From the NCBI GenBank assembly GCA_963854835.1, contig OY978526.1, forward strand, positions 42,633,140 through 42,697,139: a DNA stretch of 64,000 bases. Reading direction: 5' to 3'. A program made the translations under genes and the position numbers. Below are positions 33,312 to 45,290 of the stretch, piece after piece; the stretch's first letter is position 1; every line of letters starts with the position of its first letter. The notes beneath the pieces are model-generated. The model worked only from the letters and a program-made list of their open reading frames with translations, was not told the DNA's origin and did no database searches. The DNA is from Megamerina dolium. Its lineage: Eukaryota > Arthropoda > Insecta > Diptera > Megamerinidae.

Positions 33312-34507
33312 TGGCCTTATAGTCGGCTGGGGCCGACCAAATTATACCCTGCATATGTAGAGGTATATATAAAACGTTTGCTCGTATATCCATCCTTTTC
33401 TTCCACTACTTTGTATAGGAGCTACATTAAGAACCAGGCTACCTCACCAATTTTTGAGGAATAATTTCTGCCTATAATACTAAACTACCTAGGTTGCAAT
33501 GGGTTGACCTAGGCGTATTATTTAGTAGGTTATAGGTGTTTTAATGTTTAAGATAAATACGAGATTTTGTACGGAAGCTATATAAAAAGTGGGCGTGGCT
33601 TACCTCTTTCCTGTATATCTAATTAATTTTTCAATATCAATCCACTCCGTAAATTTGGTTGTCCTACGCTGAATAGTTCTTAAGTTACAGCGGTTTAAAT
33701 TTTTTTTAATTTTCCAAAATTTGTATGGAAGCCCCATTAAAAAGTGGGCGTGGCATGTTGATTTTTTGCCAGATTATGTACAACTACCATATTAACCTAA
33801 GTATTAATTATGATTGTTCTAGACAGAAGTATTCAGAAGTTACAGCTATTTCAATTTAAAGAATTTCACTCATTTTGTACAGGGGCTACGATAAACAGTG
33901 GGCGTGGCGCGCCCATTTCCTGTAAGCCTAGTTGCTCGTACAATACTAACCCATACCTTGAATCTTGTTGTCCTATGCTAAATGGTTTGTAAGTTATAAC
34001 CGGTAACATTTTTTTTATTTTCCGCAACTTTGTATGACAGACCCAAAAAGGAGTGGGCGTGGTACACTGATTTTCTGTCATATTATTTCCGACTACCATG
34101 TTAATCTAAGTGTCAATTATGGTTATTCTGGACATAATATTGTAGAAGTTACAGCAGTTTCAATTTAAAAGAAGTACAGACACTTTGTATGGGAGCTACG
34201 CTAGAAAGTAGGCGTGGCTCACCCACTTTTGGCGCGGTTTTATAGTACTATAATATAAATCTATGTGCCAAATATTGTTGTCCCAAGTGGTATATTATGT
34301 GAGTTATAGCAAGTTAAAGATTTTGAAAATTCCGACAGACGGACAGACAGACGGACGGACGGACGGACGGACATCGTTAAATCGAAAATTTAATCTACGC
34401 TGATCACGAATATATATCTATGTCTATATCTTCGGAAATTCCTTCAAGTGGACACAAACATCTGACCGAAATGAATATACCATGCATATTGCATTATGCA
34501 GGGTATA
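33312..34507 (-). mobile_element. HINE-type repeat, copy 2 (reverse)
   Basis: Starts (plus strand) with the hairpin AGTCGGCTGGGGCCGACC and ATTATACCCTGCAT, and ends TATTGCATTATGCAGGGTATA. It holds GTGGGCGTGGC boxes (complement of CACGCCCAC) and a (GGAC)n array at about 34336-34372. It is inserted in or next to the mariner at 32641. Confidence 0.65.
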
Positions 34508-35683
34508 AAAAGTAGGCAGGTGTGTTCAGCATACTCACTAGATGGGGTTATTCGACAAACATATTCGTAAAAAAACCAATGCAGCTTGTTTTTAAGAGTA
34601 AATAAGGTGGCTCCATAAAAACTAAACTATCATATAAACAAAAAATTTATCACGGGACACGAAGTGAAAAAATAATATTTAAGGTTATATTTGATAAAAA
34701 AATGTTTGATAAAGAAAAGTTTGCAGCTTATTGATATTTTAGAATAAATTGAAAAAATTAAATTTGAATCAAAAGATGGTACATAACTCGACATTCCTCA
34801 TTTCATTGCGAAGACTAGTAGAATCGCTTGGCATATTTTGTCAAAAAAACTATACAAAAATATACATTTTTTCCGAGCGTACATCAATTCGGTATATGAA
34901 AATAGTTGGTTATAATTAATTGACGAATTTTTCTACACAATCCTGAAAAATTAGTACACACTACTTGGAAAGCTGAGAAATACAAGCTTCTACACGAGTC
35001 TATATTAATAAAGATTGGAGATTATCAACCTAAAAATTTTAAGACTGCAACAACGGAGCCTACTTTATCAATACGTATAGACTCAGCAAAGCTCGATATA
35101 AATACAATACAATAGTTATGGTATAGTATCTTTGTGCGCACGAGTATTGAACTTTACTTTAATATAAAAATGAAATTGCTGGAATATGATGTTTTGCTGT
35201 GCACTTCATCACTTCACTCCCAACATTCAGAAATTAATGACTACGCTACAGATATCAGTGTATGTATTAGTTTATAATGCAGCATTTAACACATAATTGT
35301 GTTGGGACGAGTGCAATTCATTTAAAGTGGCAATTGTTATTACGTTTGATAAACATTACTATCCATATACAAAGATGGGGCTAGGGTTAAATGGTTGAAG
35401 AATAGCTGGAACGCATCTTAACATAAGCTATATTAGCGAGAATGCTATAAAATATCAGTATGTGTATCGTATGCAACATATATCTATGTGAGTAAATAAA
35501 TGTAGTGGCAAGTCGCATGATATGTACCGTTTCCATGTATGTATGCATGAATGGAAGTATACGTATACGATATTTTATGATATTATCCTCACGCATGAGT
35601 GATCATACTCAGTCGTTTTATAAGACTTATTATATATATTTACTTCCTTTGTCCATTTCAATACGAGTACTTACTTGCATTAT
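34508..35683. other. AT-rich spacer between two HINEs
   Basis: No gene or repeat family recognised. Confidence 0.5.
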
Positions 35684-37282
35684 TATACCCTGCATAATGC
35701 AATATGCATGGTATATTCATTTCGGTCAGATGTTTGTGTCCACTTGAAGGAATCTCCGGAGATATAGACATAGATATATATTCGTGATCAGCGTCGATTA
35801 AATTTTCGATTTAACGATGTCCGTCCGTCCGTCCGTCCGTCCGTCCGTCCGTCCGTCCGTCCGTCCGTCCGTCCGTCTGTCTGTCACCTGGCTGGTTCGC
35901 ACGATAACTTGAGTAAATATTGAGCTATTTCGATGAAATTTGGCATAAGTAATCTATGATCCAAGGGTACGGAGGGGATTGATATTGGGCATGATCGGTC
36001 AATAACCACTCCCACACCAAGCATTCAAAGCGACTAACCTCGAAATTTTCAAAATCTTTAACTTGCTATAACTCACACAATATACCACTTGGGACAACAA
36101 TATTTTGCACATAGAGTTATATTATACTACTATATAACCTCACCAAAAGTGGATAAGTCACGCCTACTTTCTAGCGTAGCTCCCGTACAAAGTGTCTGTA
36201 CTTCTTTTAAATTGAAACAGCTGTAACTTCTACAATCTTCTGTCTAGAATAACCATAATTGACACTTAGATTAACACAGTAGTCGAAAATGATATGGCAG
36301 AAAATCAATGTGCCACGCCCACTCCTTTTTGGGTCTCCCATACAGAGTTGCGGAAATTAAAAAAAATGTTACCGGTTATAACTTGCAAACTATTCAGCGT
36401 AGAATAACGAGATTTAAGGTGTGGATTAGTATTGTACGAGCAACTAGGCTCACAGAAAATGGGCGCACCACGCCCACTGTTTATCGTAGCCCCCATACAA
36501 ATTTTAAATTGAAACAGCTGTAACTTCGGCAATCTTCTGTCTAGAATAACCATAATTGACACTTAAATTAATATCGTAGTAGGCAAAAATCTGGCAGAAA
36601 ATCAGTGTGCCACACCCACTCCTTCATGGGTCTCCCATACAAAGTCGAGTGAATTAAACTAAAATTTTAAGCTCCATAGCTTACAAACCATTTAGCCTAG
36701 GACAACGAGACTTAGGGTATGGATTAGTATTGTACGAGCAACTAGGCTCACAGAAAATGGGAGCACCACGCCCAGTTTTTATCGTAGCCCCCATACAAAT
36801 TTTAAATTGAAACAGCAATCTTATGTCTACAATAACCATAATTGACACTTAAATTAATATCGTAGTCGGAAATAATCTGACGAAAAATCAGCGTACCACG
36901 CCCACTTCTTATTGGGGCTCCCATACAAAGTTGAGGAAATTAAACAAAAATGTTAACCACCATAACTTAGAAACTATTCAACGTAGGACACCAAATTTAA
37001 GGTGTGGATTAACATTGAAAAATTAATTGGATTTACTAGAAAGTGGTAAGCCACGCCCACTTTTTATATAGCTCCCATAATAAGCCTCGGAATTATCTTA
37101 AAATCCTTTTACTTCGTCAAAGTCAACCATATTTCGGGTGTAAATTAGTAGTATATGCAAAAATTGTTTCTCGAAAAGTGGAAATAAAAGAAAAGTTGGA
37201 TATTCGAGTAAACTTTTTATATATAAATCTACATATGCAGGGTATAGTTTGGTCGGCCCCAGCCGACTGTAAGGAGATTTTT
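35684..37282 (+). mobile_element. HINE-type repeat, copy 3
   Basis: Start TATACCCTGCATAATGC; (CCGT)n at about 35819-35886 with about 15 units, the longest of the copies; CACGCCCAC units; then ATATGCAGGGTATAGTTTGG, the GTCGGCCCCAGCCGAC hairpin and AAGGAGATTTTT. It carries no insertion and is the best uninterrupted example here. Confidence 0.7.
35819..35886 (+). repeat. (CCGT)n microsatellite of HINE copy 3
   Basis: About 15 CCGT units ending CTGTCTGTC; roughly twice the length in copies 1 and 4. Confidence 0.95.
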
Positions 37283-37544
37283 CATATAGTTTTAAATTTT
37301 GTTTACAATTAATGTGTATTGGGACGAACATTTTCATGTGTGCAATACTCGTATAAGCCAATGTAACTAGTATTGTACTATATAGTATATAGTACAATAA
37401 AACTATATATCGGCCCATATTCTATTAACTAGATTAAGATTAGTGATAGCTAGTGTTAAATTTAACGAGCGATATACTCCAACATGCATATAGATACACT
37501 TACGAGTACTATATGGCTGCATAGTGTTGAGTAAGTCCGAAATA

Positions 37545-37838
37545 TTTTTTTTTTTTTTTTTTTTTTTTTAACAAGCTTTTTTATTGGATCTTTCTAAAAT
37601 TACTTAGAAACTAACAATAAGTAATCAAATCTTACAAACTAAATAAAATTATGTGATATTCCCAACGATCCATCACAATTTGTTGAGTCACGAGGTATAG
37701 CAATTTCACAGCACATTCAGTGTGTCTTTTCTTTTTAATCGACGATGCCCCGTGCTCAGCAACAATTGCCAAGCAAGGGGATTCGGATGACTGTGTAATT
37801 TTTGAATGTAGCTTCTGCAAGACATTGCAACTTGCAGT
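37545..37838 (-). mobile_element. Short 5'-truncated copy of the jockey-type LINE tail
   Basis: The poly-T run 37545-37569 is the poly(A) tail of a minus-strand insertion. The following ~265 bases match, in reverse complement, the C-terminus and 3' UTR of the LINE at 14806-17359 (CTTACAAACTAAATAAAA, CCATCACAATTTG, GTGTGTCTTTTC, CAATTGCCAAGCAAGGGGAT). A dead-on-arrival copy of the same family; no clear target duplication was found. Confidence 0.88.
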
Positions 37839-37854
37839 AAGCTTATTTATATTA

Positions 37855-38165
37855 CAGGGTTTGGCGATTAAAGTGTTACCTTATTCAAGCGACCATATCT
37901 CCTTTGTGTGAAATTATTTTTTATTGATTTAAATTACAAAATTTGTGGAAATACTCAAAATTTCAAAATCCACTCACTCTAACTCGATGTGGCCACCTTT
38001 TGCCTTGTCTCCAAACGGTTAAAAAATGCTTCACCATTCTCGAACAATTGCTGTTTTTTTTTGTCCAACACCATAGCGTTTGGCATTGCTGCCTGTACCA
38101 TTGTCAATATCGTTTTGACAGATATACCTGTGTGCATTTGGTAACACTTCAATCGCCTAACCCTG
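37855..38165. mobile_element. 311-bp MITE with 26-bp inverted repeats and TA duplication
   Basis: Left repeat 37855-37880 (CAGGGTTTGGCGATTAAAG...) and right repeat 38140-38165 match at 24 of 26 positions. TA flanks at 37853-37854 and 38166-38167. The interior has no usable frame. TA duplication and repeat size suggest a Tc1/mariner-superfamily derivative. Confidence 0.85.
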
Positions 38166-38241
38166 TATACTACAATTCTGAAAGAATTGTGAATAGTGAA
38201 AGAATTTCGTAGAAGGCTTCCAAAATGTCTACCAATCTAAT

Positions 38242-39783
38242 CAGCCCGATTCTGAATTTTCCCGGGCAATTGATCTTTTCTGAGAATAAATTCCTCCTAT
38301 TCTAAACAAGGGAAAGAGAATTTCGAAGTTTCGAACTCAGCTGTTTCACCTTATTGTGTTTTGTTATGGTTAAGAAAGTGCAATTAATTTGTGAAAGTTT
38401 AACAATATAGTACTATAATCGTGCACAAACAGTACAAGAGTATGTACAGCATAGCATTTAGACTGCTAGCAGAGAAGCAGCAGCAGGTGAAGCAACAACA
38501 AAGGGTTGCAAGGAGGCATATACGCGACGCGCCAAATCTGCTTGAACTGCCGGAAACTTTGTAATCATAAGAAATTACTTTTATATCTCTTTATTATATT
38601 AATTATTGATTTTGAAAGGTTGAAAAATATTGTAGGGTAAACAACCCAAATCTGTTCAGCTGTTTTCTTTGTAGAAACCACGTGGAATATCCGGGTGCGA
38701 TTGCATCGTGTTCAGTAGTATTTCAAATTGAAATTTATTTGTTGTTTTTGACCTAAAAGTAAGAATAATGTTATATTAACATTTGTAATAATAATAAATA
38801 ACAACATTTATTCCATTTTCAACGAAAAATATTGATTACTTATACTTACTTACTTACTTATGTGGCCATAACAACCGAATATCGAAAATAACATGCTTCG
38901 CCAGCCATCTCTGTTCTTCGCTAGCTGGCGCCAGTTAGAAATTCCAAGTGCCGTCAGGTTCTCCAGTACTTGGTCTTTCCACCGGAAGTTTGGTCTTCCT
39001 CTTCTGCGCCGTCCTCCAGCGGGTTCCGAATATAACACCTTCTTAGCTGGAGCGTGTTCTTCCATTCGCTCGACATGACCTAGCCAGCGCAGCCGCTGGA
39101 TTTTGATGCGCTTTACTATGTCAATATCGGCATACAGCTCGTCCAGCTCATGGTTGTACCTTATTCGGTACTCGCCACCAACGCAAATAGGTCCAAAGAT
39201 CTTGCGTAGGACTTTTCTCTCGAAAACTCCAAGCATTCGCTCATCCGAGGTGGAAATTGTCCAGGATTCAGCGCCATATGTTAGGACAGGCATGATGAGA
39301 GACTTCTAGAGTGTAGTTTTCGTTCTTCAAGAGAGGGCTCGACTTCTCAATTGCTTACTCAGCCCAAAGTAACACCTGTTAGCAAGAGTTATCCTACGCA
39401 TGATCTCCAAGCTGACGTCATTACTGCTGTTAATGCTGGTTCCAAGATAGACAAAGTCCCTTACTACTTCAAAAGCGTAGTTGTCAACAGTGACGTGCTG
39501 TCCAAGACGCCGGGACTCTTTGTTTTACTTAATTACTTATATTTTTGCATTAAACTGCCTTGCAGATTTTTTGCGGAATAATTCTCAATAAACGTCATCA
39601 CATTCCCCTTTTATTTACATTCATAATGCCTACTTTTTTCTCAAGGAAATATTCCCAATTTCGAAGTTCGTTTAAATTTTGAGAAAAGGGAAAAGGGAAA
39701 AACTCCCGGGAATTTATATTCAGAATACAAGAATAGGGAAAAGCGGAAAAATTCCCGTGGAATTCTTATTCAGAATCGGGCTG
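38242..39783. mobile_element. Harbinger-like DNA element with nested RTE scrap
   Basis: CAGCCCGATTCTGAAT (38242-38257) is mirrored exactly by ATTCAGAATCGGGCTG (39768-39783). Subterminal AT- and GGGAAAA-rich motifs repeat near the right end. A short frame around 38445-38565 (HIRDAPNLLELPETL) resembles the N-terminus of HARBI1-type nucleases (RDrsNPfELPe pattern). No clean 3-bp duplication is visible. The RTE scrap (38850-39521) lies inside. Confidence 0.55.
38850..39521 (-). pseudogene. RTE-type LINE C-terminal relic
   Basis: Minus strand: VVRDFVYLGTSINSSNDVSL, RRITLANRCYFGLSKQLRSR, a break near 39315, then PVLTYGAESWTISTSDERML, VFERKVLRKIFGPICVGGEY, RLRWLGHVERMEE and RRRRGRPNFRWKDQ. This is the standard C-terminal part after the RT domain of RTE-type LINEs. 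Catalytic RT is absent. Confidence 0.82.
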
Positions 39784-40439
39784 TATATGTTCCCGCGTTT
39801 TTGTTGTTGTTCTTTTTCGTGCTATTGCTTGATTTCTATAAAGAACAAAAGCGCATCTAACACTTTCTTTTGTGACGCCATTGTTTATTTTCATCATTTT
39901 ATTATTTTCATGAGTTATGAAATAATATAGAAGTATTACTACACTTTTGTTAAAGAAAAAGTATTTGGGAATCGTAATTTTTTTACATACCATATAATAT
40001 ATTTCCAACAAAATATGTAATTGTTGTTTTGAATAAATAAGTAAGTGTTTGCGAAACGCTTATAGTCAAGATTATTTTTCCTCTTTTGTATCCCACAATT
40101 ACTTTTGCAGTTTTGTGCAACAATTTCACAAGCTTTTTACAAGCTTAAGTCTTACTTTTGTAAGCTCTTATTGAATATAATAGAGAACTCAGAAAGTCTA
40201 AAAGAACGACATGCAGAAATCACTGTCACAGTATCTCGGATCTCCCACAACTGTTTCGTCTCCAAAATGATTTACTCAAGGACCACACAAATGGTCTATG
40301 TATCTTGAAAAAACCAAATGACCAAACGACTATTCTTTTTTAGAAACTAATACCTCTCTCTGGGATTATGCCTCAAAGCTGAACCCCTTGTATAAATTAT
40401 ATTATATTTTATTACTACTTTAAAAGGGAACAATATAGA
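39784..40439. other. AT-rich spacer
   Basis: No feature recognised; frames at 39766-40011 and 40105-40308 have no family signature. Confidence 0.5.
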
Positions 40440-41420
40440 TCTAATGCTATCCAACAAAAATCTGTGTCTGCTATGTTGAGGTCAGTGACGGTTGTAATTC
40501 AGATCTTCAGCGATTTTGTGCTGTCTTGAAAATCAACTGATGAGCGGAACTGGCTTATTGATTTGCCCTCATACGGTTTGCGAAATGATAGTCATATCTG
40601 AGGCTGAATCAAGTTGTAGCTCTACTTTGATTTTATTGATATGAATTTTTACATGTTTACAACGCTTGGAAAAATCTATTTGATGCACAATATTTCGTAT
40701 CTGCGCCCTTTATTTTTGCTGCTGCTGATTGTTGCTGAAATGAATTGTTATTAGAATCGTGTATAGATTTGAAAGATGATTTGCGTCTGTTTGCTTGACA
40801 AAACCCTTGTTTATGATAAATGTTGCCACATTTCTTGTCGACGAATTTGCAATCACCACCACAATTCCAACATGGCGATGGGAGAATTTTGGAAGGTGCA
40901 AGTTGTAATGTCTGTTGCTTGTGTTGACTACGGTTATGTGCTTGCACTGCTTGCATTTTTACCTGATCATCACAAATCATGCGCGTGTCTTGTTGTCTTT
41001 GTAGTGTGCGTTTTAGCTGGATTTCATGGTTTTTTTTCATCCAACATCCTCAGAATATCTTGACGGAAATTTTCGTCTTTTGCAGATTGAAGACCACTTA
41101 CAAAAATAATACACTTTAAATTATGTTTGTAAAATTTTCTAATATTCTAATTTCACACTGACGATTTACTTTCGCAATGAATGATGTGTATTCTTCTGTA
41201 TCTGTATTGACCAGTTGAAAATACTTGAAGCGACTACTAAATAGTGATTGTTTCTTGCAACTTGCTCACGGTGTTTGTGAATGACATTTCATTCGGCTTC
41301 TTTGGCAAAATGACACCAATATACTGATGGTAAACTTGTTGACACATTTCCTCAACAATAATCTTGTTCTGTACTCTTCCTCTTCTGCTGCATCGACTGT
41401 TGTCTACGCCAGAAAATTAC
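40440..41420 (-). pseudogene. Gag and protease relic of a second gypsy-type retrotransposon
   Basis: Minus strand. A broken capsid region (FKYFQLVNTDTEEYTSFIAK, VNRQCEI, and in another frame GLQSAKDENFRQDILRM) is followed by QDTRMICDDQVKMQ. A Cys/His nucleocapsid-like stretch (CWNCGGDCKFVDKKCG...) comes next. Further on, VELQLDSASDMTIIS looks like a protease active site (D-S-A in place of D-T/S-G). Family differs from 1-5402. Frameshifts make it nonfunctional. Confidence 0.7.
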
Positions 41421-41496
41421 ATAGCGCGCACTGTCTGGATTGTGGTGCCACCTTTATAGAAGGCGAGTTGTATTCCTGATTTAATCTGTTCTTTTT

Positions 41497-42777
41497 TATA
41501 CCCTGCATAATGCAATATGCATGGTATATTCATTTCGGTCAGATGTTTGTGTCCACTTGAAGGAATCTCCGGAGATATAGACATGGATATATATTCGTGA
41601 TCAGCGTCGATTAAATTTTCGATTTAACGATGTCCGTCCGTCCGTCCGTCCGTCCGTCCGTCCGTCACCTGGCTGGTTCGCACGATAACTTGAGTAAATA
41701 TTGAGCTATTTCGATGAAATTTGGCATAAGTAATCTATGATCCAAGGGTACGGAGGGGATTGATATTGGGCATGATCGGTTAATTACCACGCCCACACCA
41801 AGCATTCAAAGCGACTAACCTCGAAATTTTCAAAATCTTTAACTTGCTATAACTTACACAATATACCACTTGGAACAACAATATTTTGCACATAGAGTTA
41901 TATTATACTACTATATAATCTCACCAAAAGTGGATGAGCCACGCCTACTTTCTAGCGTAGCTCCCATACAAAGTGTCTGTACTTCTTTTAAATTGAAACT
42001 GCTGTAACTTCTACAATCTTCTGTCTAGAATAACCTTAATTGACACTTAAATTAATATCGTAGTCGGCAAAAATCTGGCAGAAAATCAGTGTGCCACGCC
42101 CACTCCTTCATGGGTCTCCCATACAAAGTCGAGTGAATTAAACTAAAATTTTAAGCTCCATAGCTTACAAACCATTTAGCCTAGGACAACGAGACTTAGG
42201 GTATGGATTAGTATTGTACGAGCAACTAGGCTCACAGAAAATGGGCGCACCACGCCCAGTGTTTATCGTAGCCCCCATACAAATTTTAAATTGAAACAGC
42301 TGTAACTTAGGCAATCTTATGTCTACAATAACCATAATTGACACTTAAATTAATATCGTAGTCGGAAATAATCTGGCGAAAAATCAGCGTACCACGCCCA
42401 CTTCTTATTGGGGCTCCCATACAAAGTTGAGGAAATTAAACAAAAATGTTAACCACCATAACTTAGAAACTATTCAACGTAGGACACCAAATTTAAGGTG
42501 TGGATTAACATTGAAAAATTAATTGAATTTACTAGAAAGTGGTAAGCCACGCCCACTTTTTATATAGCTCCCATACTAAGCCTCGGAATTATCTTAAAAT
42601 CCTTTTACTTCGTCAAAGTCGACTATATTTCGGGTGTAAATTAGTAGTATATGCAAAAATTGTTTCTCGAAAAGTGGAAATAAAAGAAAAGTTGGATATT
42701 CGAGTAAACTTTTTATATATAAATCTACATATGCAGGGTATAGTTTGATCGGCCCCAGCCGACTGTAAGGAGATTTT
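41497..42777 (+). mobile_element. HINE-type repeat, copy 4
   Basis: Start TATACCCTGCATAATGC, (CCGT)n at 41632-41667, CACGCCCAC units, 3' subterminal ATGCAGGGTATA and the hairpin with one changed base (GATCGGC). Its last bases AGGAGATTTT run directly into the first bases of copy 5. Confidence 0.7.
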
Positions 42778-43738
42778 TATACCCTGCATAATGCAATATG
42801 CATGGTATATTCATTTCGGTCAGATGTTTGTGCCCACTTGAAGGAATCTCCGGAGATATAGACATAGATATATATTCGTGATCAGCGTTGATTAAATTTT
42901 CGATTTAACGATGTCAGAAAATGGGCGCACCACACGCAGTGTTTATCGTAGCCCCCATACAAATTTTAAATTGAAACAGCTGTAACTTCGGCAATCTTCT
43001 GTCTAGAATAACCATAATTGACACTTAAATTAATATCATAGTCGGCAAAAATCTGGCAGAAAATCAGTGTGCCACGCCCACTCCTTCATGGGTCTCCCAT
43101 ACAAAGTCGAGTGAATTAAACTAAAATTTTAAGCTCCATAGCTTACAAACCATTTAGCCTAGGACAACGAGACTTAAGGTATGGATTAGTATTGTACGAG
43201 CAACTAGGCTTGCAGAAAATGAGCGTACCACGCCCAGTGTTTATCGTAGCCCCCATACAAATTTTAAATTGAAACAGCTGTAACTTAGGCAATCTTATGT
43301 CTACAGTAACCATAATTGACACTTAAATTAATATCGTAGTCGGAAATAATCTGGCGAAAAATTAGCGTACCACGCCCGCTTCTTATTGGGGCTCCCATAC
43401 AAAGTTGAGGAAATTAAACAAAAATGTTAACCACCATAACTTAGAAACTATTCAACGTAGGACACCAAATTTAAGGTGTGGATTAACATTGAAAAATTAA
43501 TTGGATTTACTAGAAAGTGGTAAGCCACGCCCACTTCTTATATAGCTCCCATACTAAGCCTCGGAATTATCTTAAAATCCTTTTACTTCGTCAAAGTCAA
43601 CCATATTTCGGGTGCAAAAATTGTTTCTCGAAAAGTGGAAATAAAAGAAAAGTTGGATATTCGAGTAAACTTTTTATATATAAATCTACATATGCAGGGT
43701 ATAGTTTGGTCGGCCCCAGCCGACTGTAAGGAGATTTT
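42778..43738 (+). mobile_element. HINE-type repeat, copy 5, head-to-tail with copy 4
   Basis: It starts TATACCCTGCATAATGC at 42778, with no spacer from copy 4. At about 42914 the sequence jumps from AACGATGT directly to CAGAAAATGGGCGC, so the (CCGT)n and first units are deleted. It ends with ATGCAGGGTATA, the GTCGGC-CCCA-GCCGAC hairpin and GGAGATTTTTTT. Its interior is very close to copy 4. Confidence 0.7.
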
Positions 43739-43989
43739 TTTTCTTAACTTCGGTTATTTGTTCTTTTACTTTTTTACATTTTTTCCCGAACGATACGGAC
43801 AGTGCGCGCATTTTTCATTTATATACATATATCTCGAGGTTTTTTCTTTGTAATAAATAAAACACATAAAAAAGAAACATTCAGTTTGTGATTTATGTGC
43901 TTTTCTCTTTCGTCTCAATACGGAATTTCTTCCGATAACGAAAATAATGAAATTCATTAAAATTTGATTTAAACATATATATTTGAGCA

Positions 43990-44391
43990 ATGGTATTGGC
44001 CACCAAAGAAAGGCTTAACAATTTAGAAGGTGATAAAAAGTGTGCTAATGCGAATACCATAACAGCGGCAAGTAGCAGCAGCACCACCACCACATCAACC
44101 GTATCAATAACAACAACAATTAATAACGCAGAACCAATTGAAGAAAATCAACAGCGACAACAACAACAAGATTTGTCATCAGTCATCAATAGCAGCAGTC
44201 TGAAATTGGAAACGATGATTTCGAAAAATGACATAACCAGCACAACATCAACAACAACAAAAACACCGGCAGCAGCATCAGAGATGAAAAACCCCAGAAG
44301 GAATACAATCCGACATGGCCTGGTAAAGTTGGCAGAAATTTTGGATCACACGGTATACATGAGACACGCCATTTTATTTACTTCTACTTAG
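43990..44391 (+). CDS. Candidate first coding exon of an unknown host gene
   Basis: ATG at 43990 opens a 133-codon frame, [18 protein letters not shown], then Thr/Ser-rich, Gln-rich and Ala-rich stretches typical of long fly regulatory or cytoskeletal proteins, then [20 protein letters not shown]. Possible donors are GTAAAG after GGCCTG (44323) or GTATAC after CACACG (44352), so the last residues before the stop are probably intronic. No transposon family matches. No downstream exon was identified in the window. Confidence 0.4.
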   Translation: MVLATKERLNNLEGDKKCANANTITAASSSSTTTTSTVSITTTINNAEPIEENQQRQQQQDLSSVINSSSLKLETMISKNDITSTTSTTTKTPAAASEMKNPRRNTIRHGLVKLAEILDHTVYMRHAILFTST

Positions 44392-44593
44392 GTAAAGTAG
44401 ATTTTTTATTTTTATTATTTTTTATTTTATTATTTAAGAACGGTTAAACAAAAACTACTTTAATTTGTTATAAAGTAAGAAGCAGTCGATAATTAGGGCA
44501 GAAGAATAATCAGAATGGAAGCAACCAAGGTATGAGCCCACCGGCATCTCTCTCCCACATAAACAACTGTCTTTTTTTTTTTTGACTACTGTA

Positions 44594-44820
44594 CTACCTT
44601 CTTATATCAACTGCACCAAACGTGCTATTGTCATCTGGATCATAGATTAATTCTGTAATTTGTTTCATTAGAATATCCATTACTCGACTAACACTGCTTC
44701 GTGACTCTGACTGTGTTGCTGAACTATTCACAGATGCAAGTTTCATAAAATGTTTTCCAAATAATTTCCTTGAGCCATTATCCTTGTCACCAAATGTTGT
44801 ATTTTTTATTTTAATAAAAT
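44594..44820 (-). pseudogene. Unassigned open segment ahead of a poly(A)-like run
   Basis: Minus strand reads TTFGDKDNGSRKLFGKHFMK, a Ser-rich segment, VMDILMKQITELIYDPDDNS, then TFGAVDIRR and a stop, followed by an A-run (plus-strand T-run at 44573-44583). It looks like the C-terminus of a protein, retroposed or from a transposon. I do not recognise the family. Confidence 0.3.
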
Positions 44821-44849
44821 TTTCCGTTTTGTTGCTGTTTTCAAGCGTT

Positions 44850-45130
44850 TATTTTAATAACAATATGAATTTATATATTTTTGAAAGTATTGTCCATCGT
44901 TAACCACTACTTTTTCCCACCTTTCTGGCAAGTCAAAAGCCTTGCAACAGGAGGTAGAACGTTCTCATGCTGCAAAATCACTTTATCGTGTCTTTCAGCG
45001 TATTATGGTCATTTTTCTTGCAGTGTTTAGCTCAAACGTCAATCAATTGCTGTAGGTAGCGATCCCCGGTGATGGTTTCGTTCGGTTGGAGCTTATAATA
45101 TACCGCATAATACATGCTTCCCGCAAATGC
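44850..45130 (-). pseudogene. Mariner-type transposase scrap
   Basis: Minus strand includes MYYAVYYKLQPNETITGDRY followed by LQQLI, matching the segment between the first and second catalytic motifs of mariner transposases, then stops. Ends are undefined. Confidence 0.55.
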
Positions 45131-45184
45131 TTTTTATTTAACACAAATTCAGACACTTTCGATGCAATAAAAAATAATTATGTA

Positions 45185-45290
45185 GTTTAAAACTTAGTGC
45201 TTAGTGCGTTGGCTTTCTAACTGTAAGTTGTCAGTTCAATTCCCGACTGAAGCACTCCTTTAATATCGAAAATATTTTTCTTTCTCTCAC
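45185..45290 (+). repeat. SINE head fragment
   Basis: TTAGTGCTTAGTGCGTTGGC, then TCAGTTCAATTCCCGACTGA and TTTAATATCGAAAATATTTT match the tRNA-like head and first body bases of the SINE family. The rest of the SINE is missing. Confidence 0.65.
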
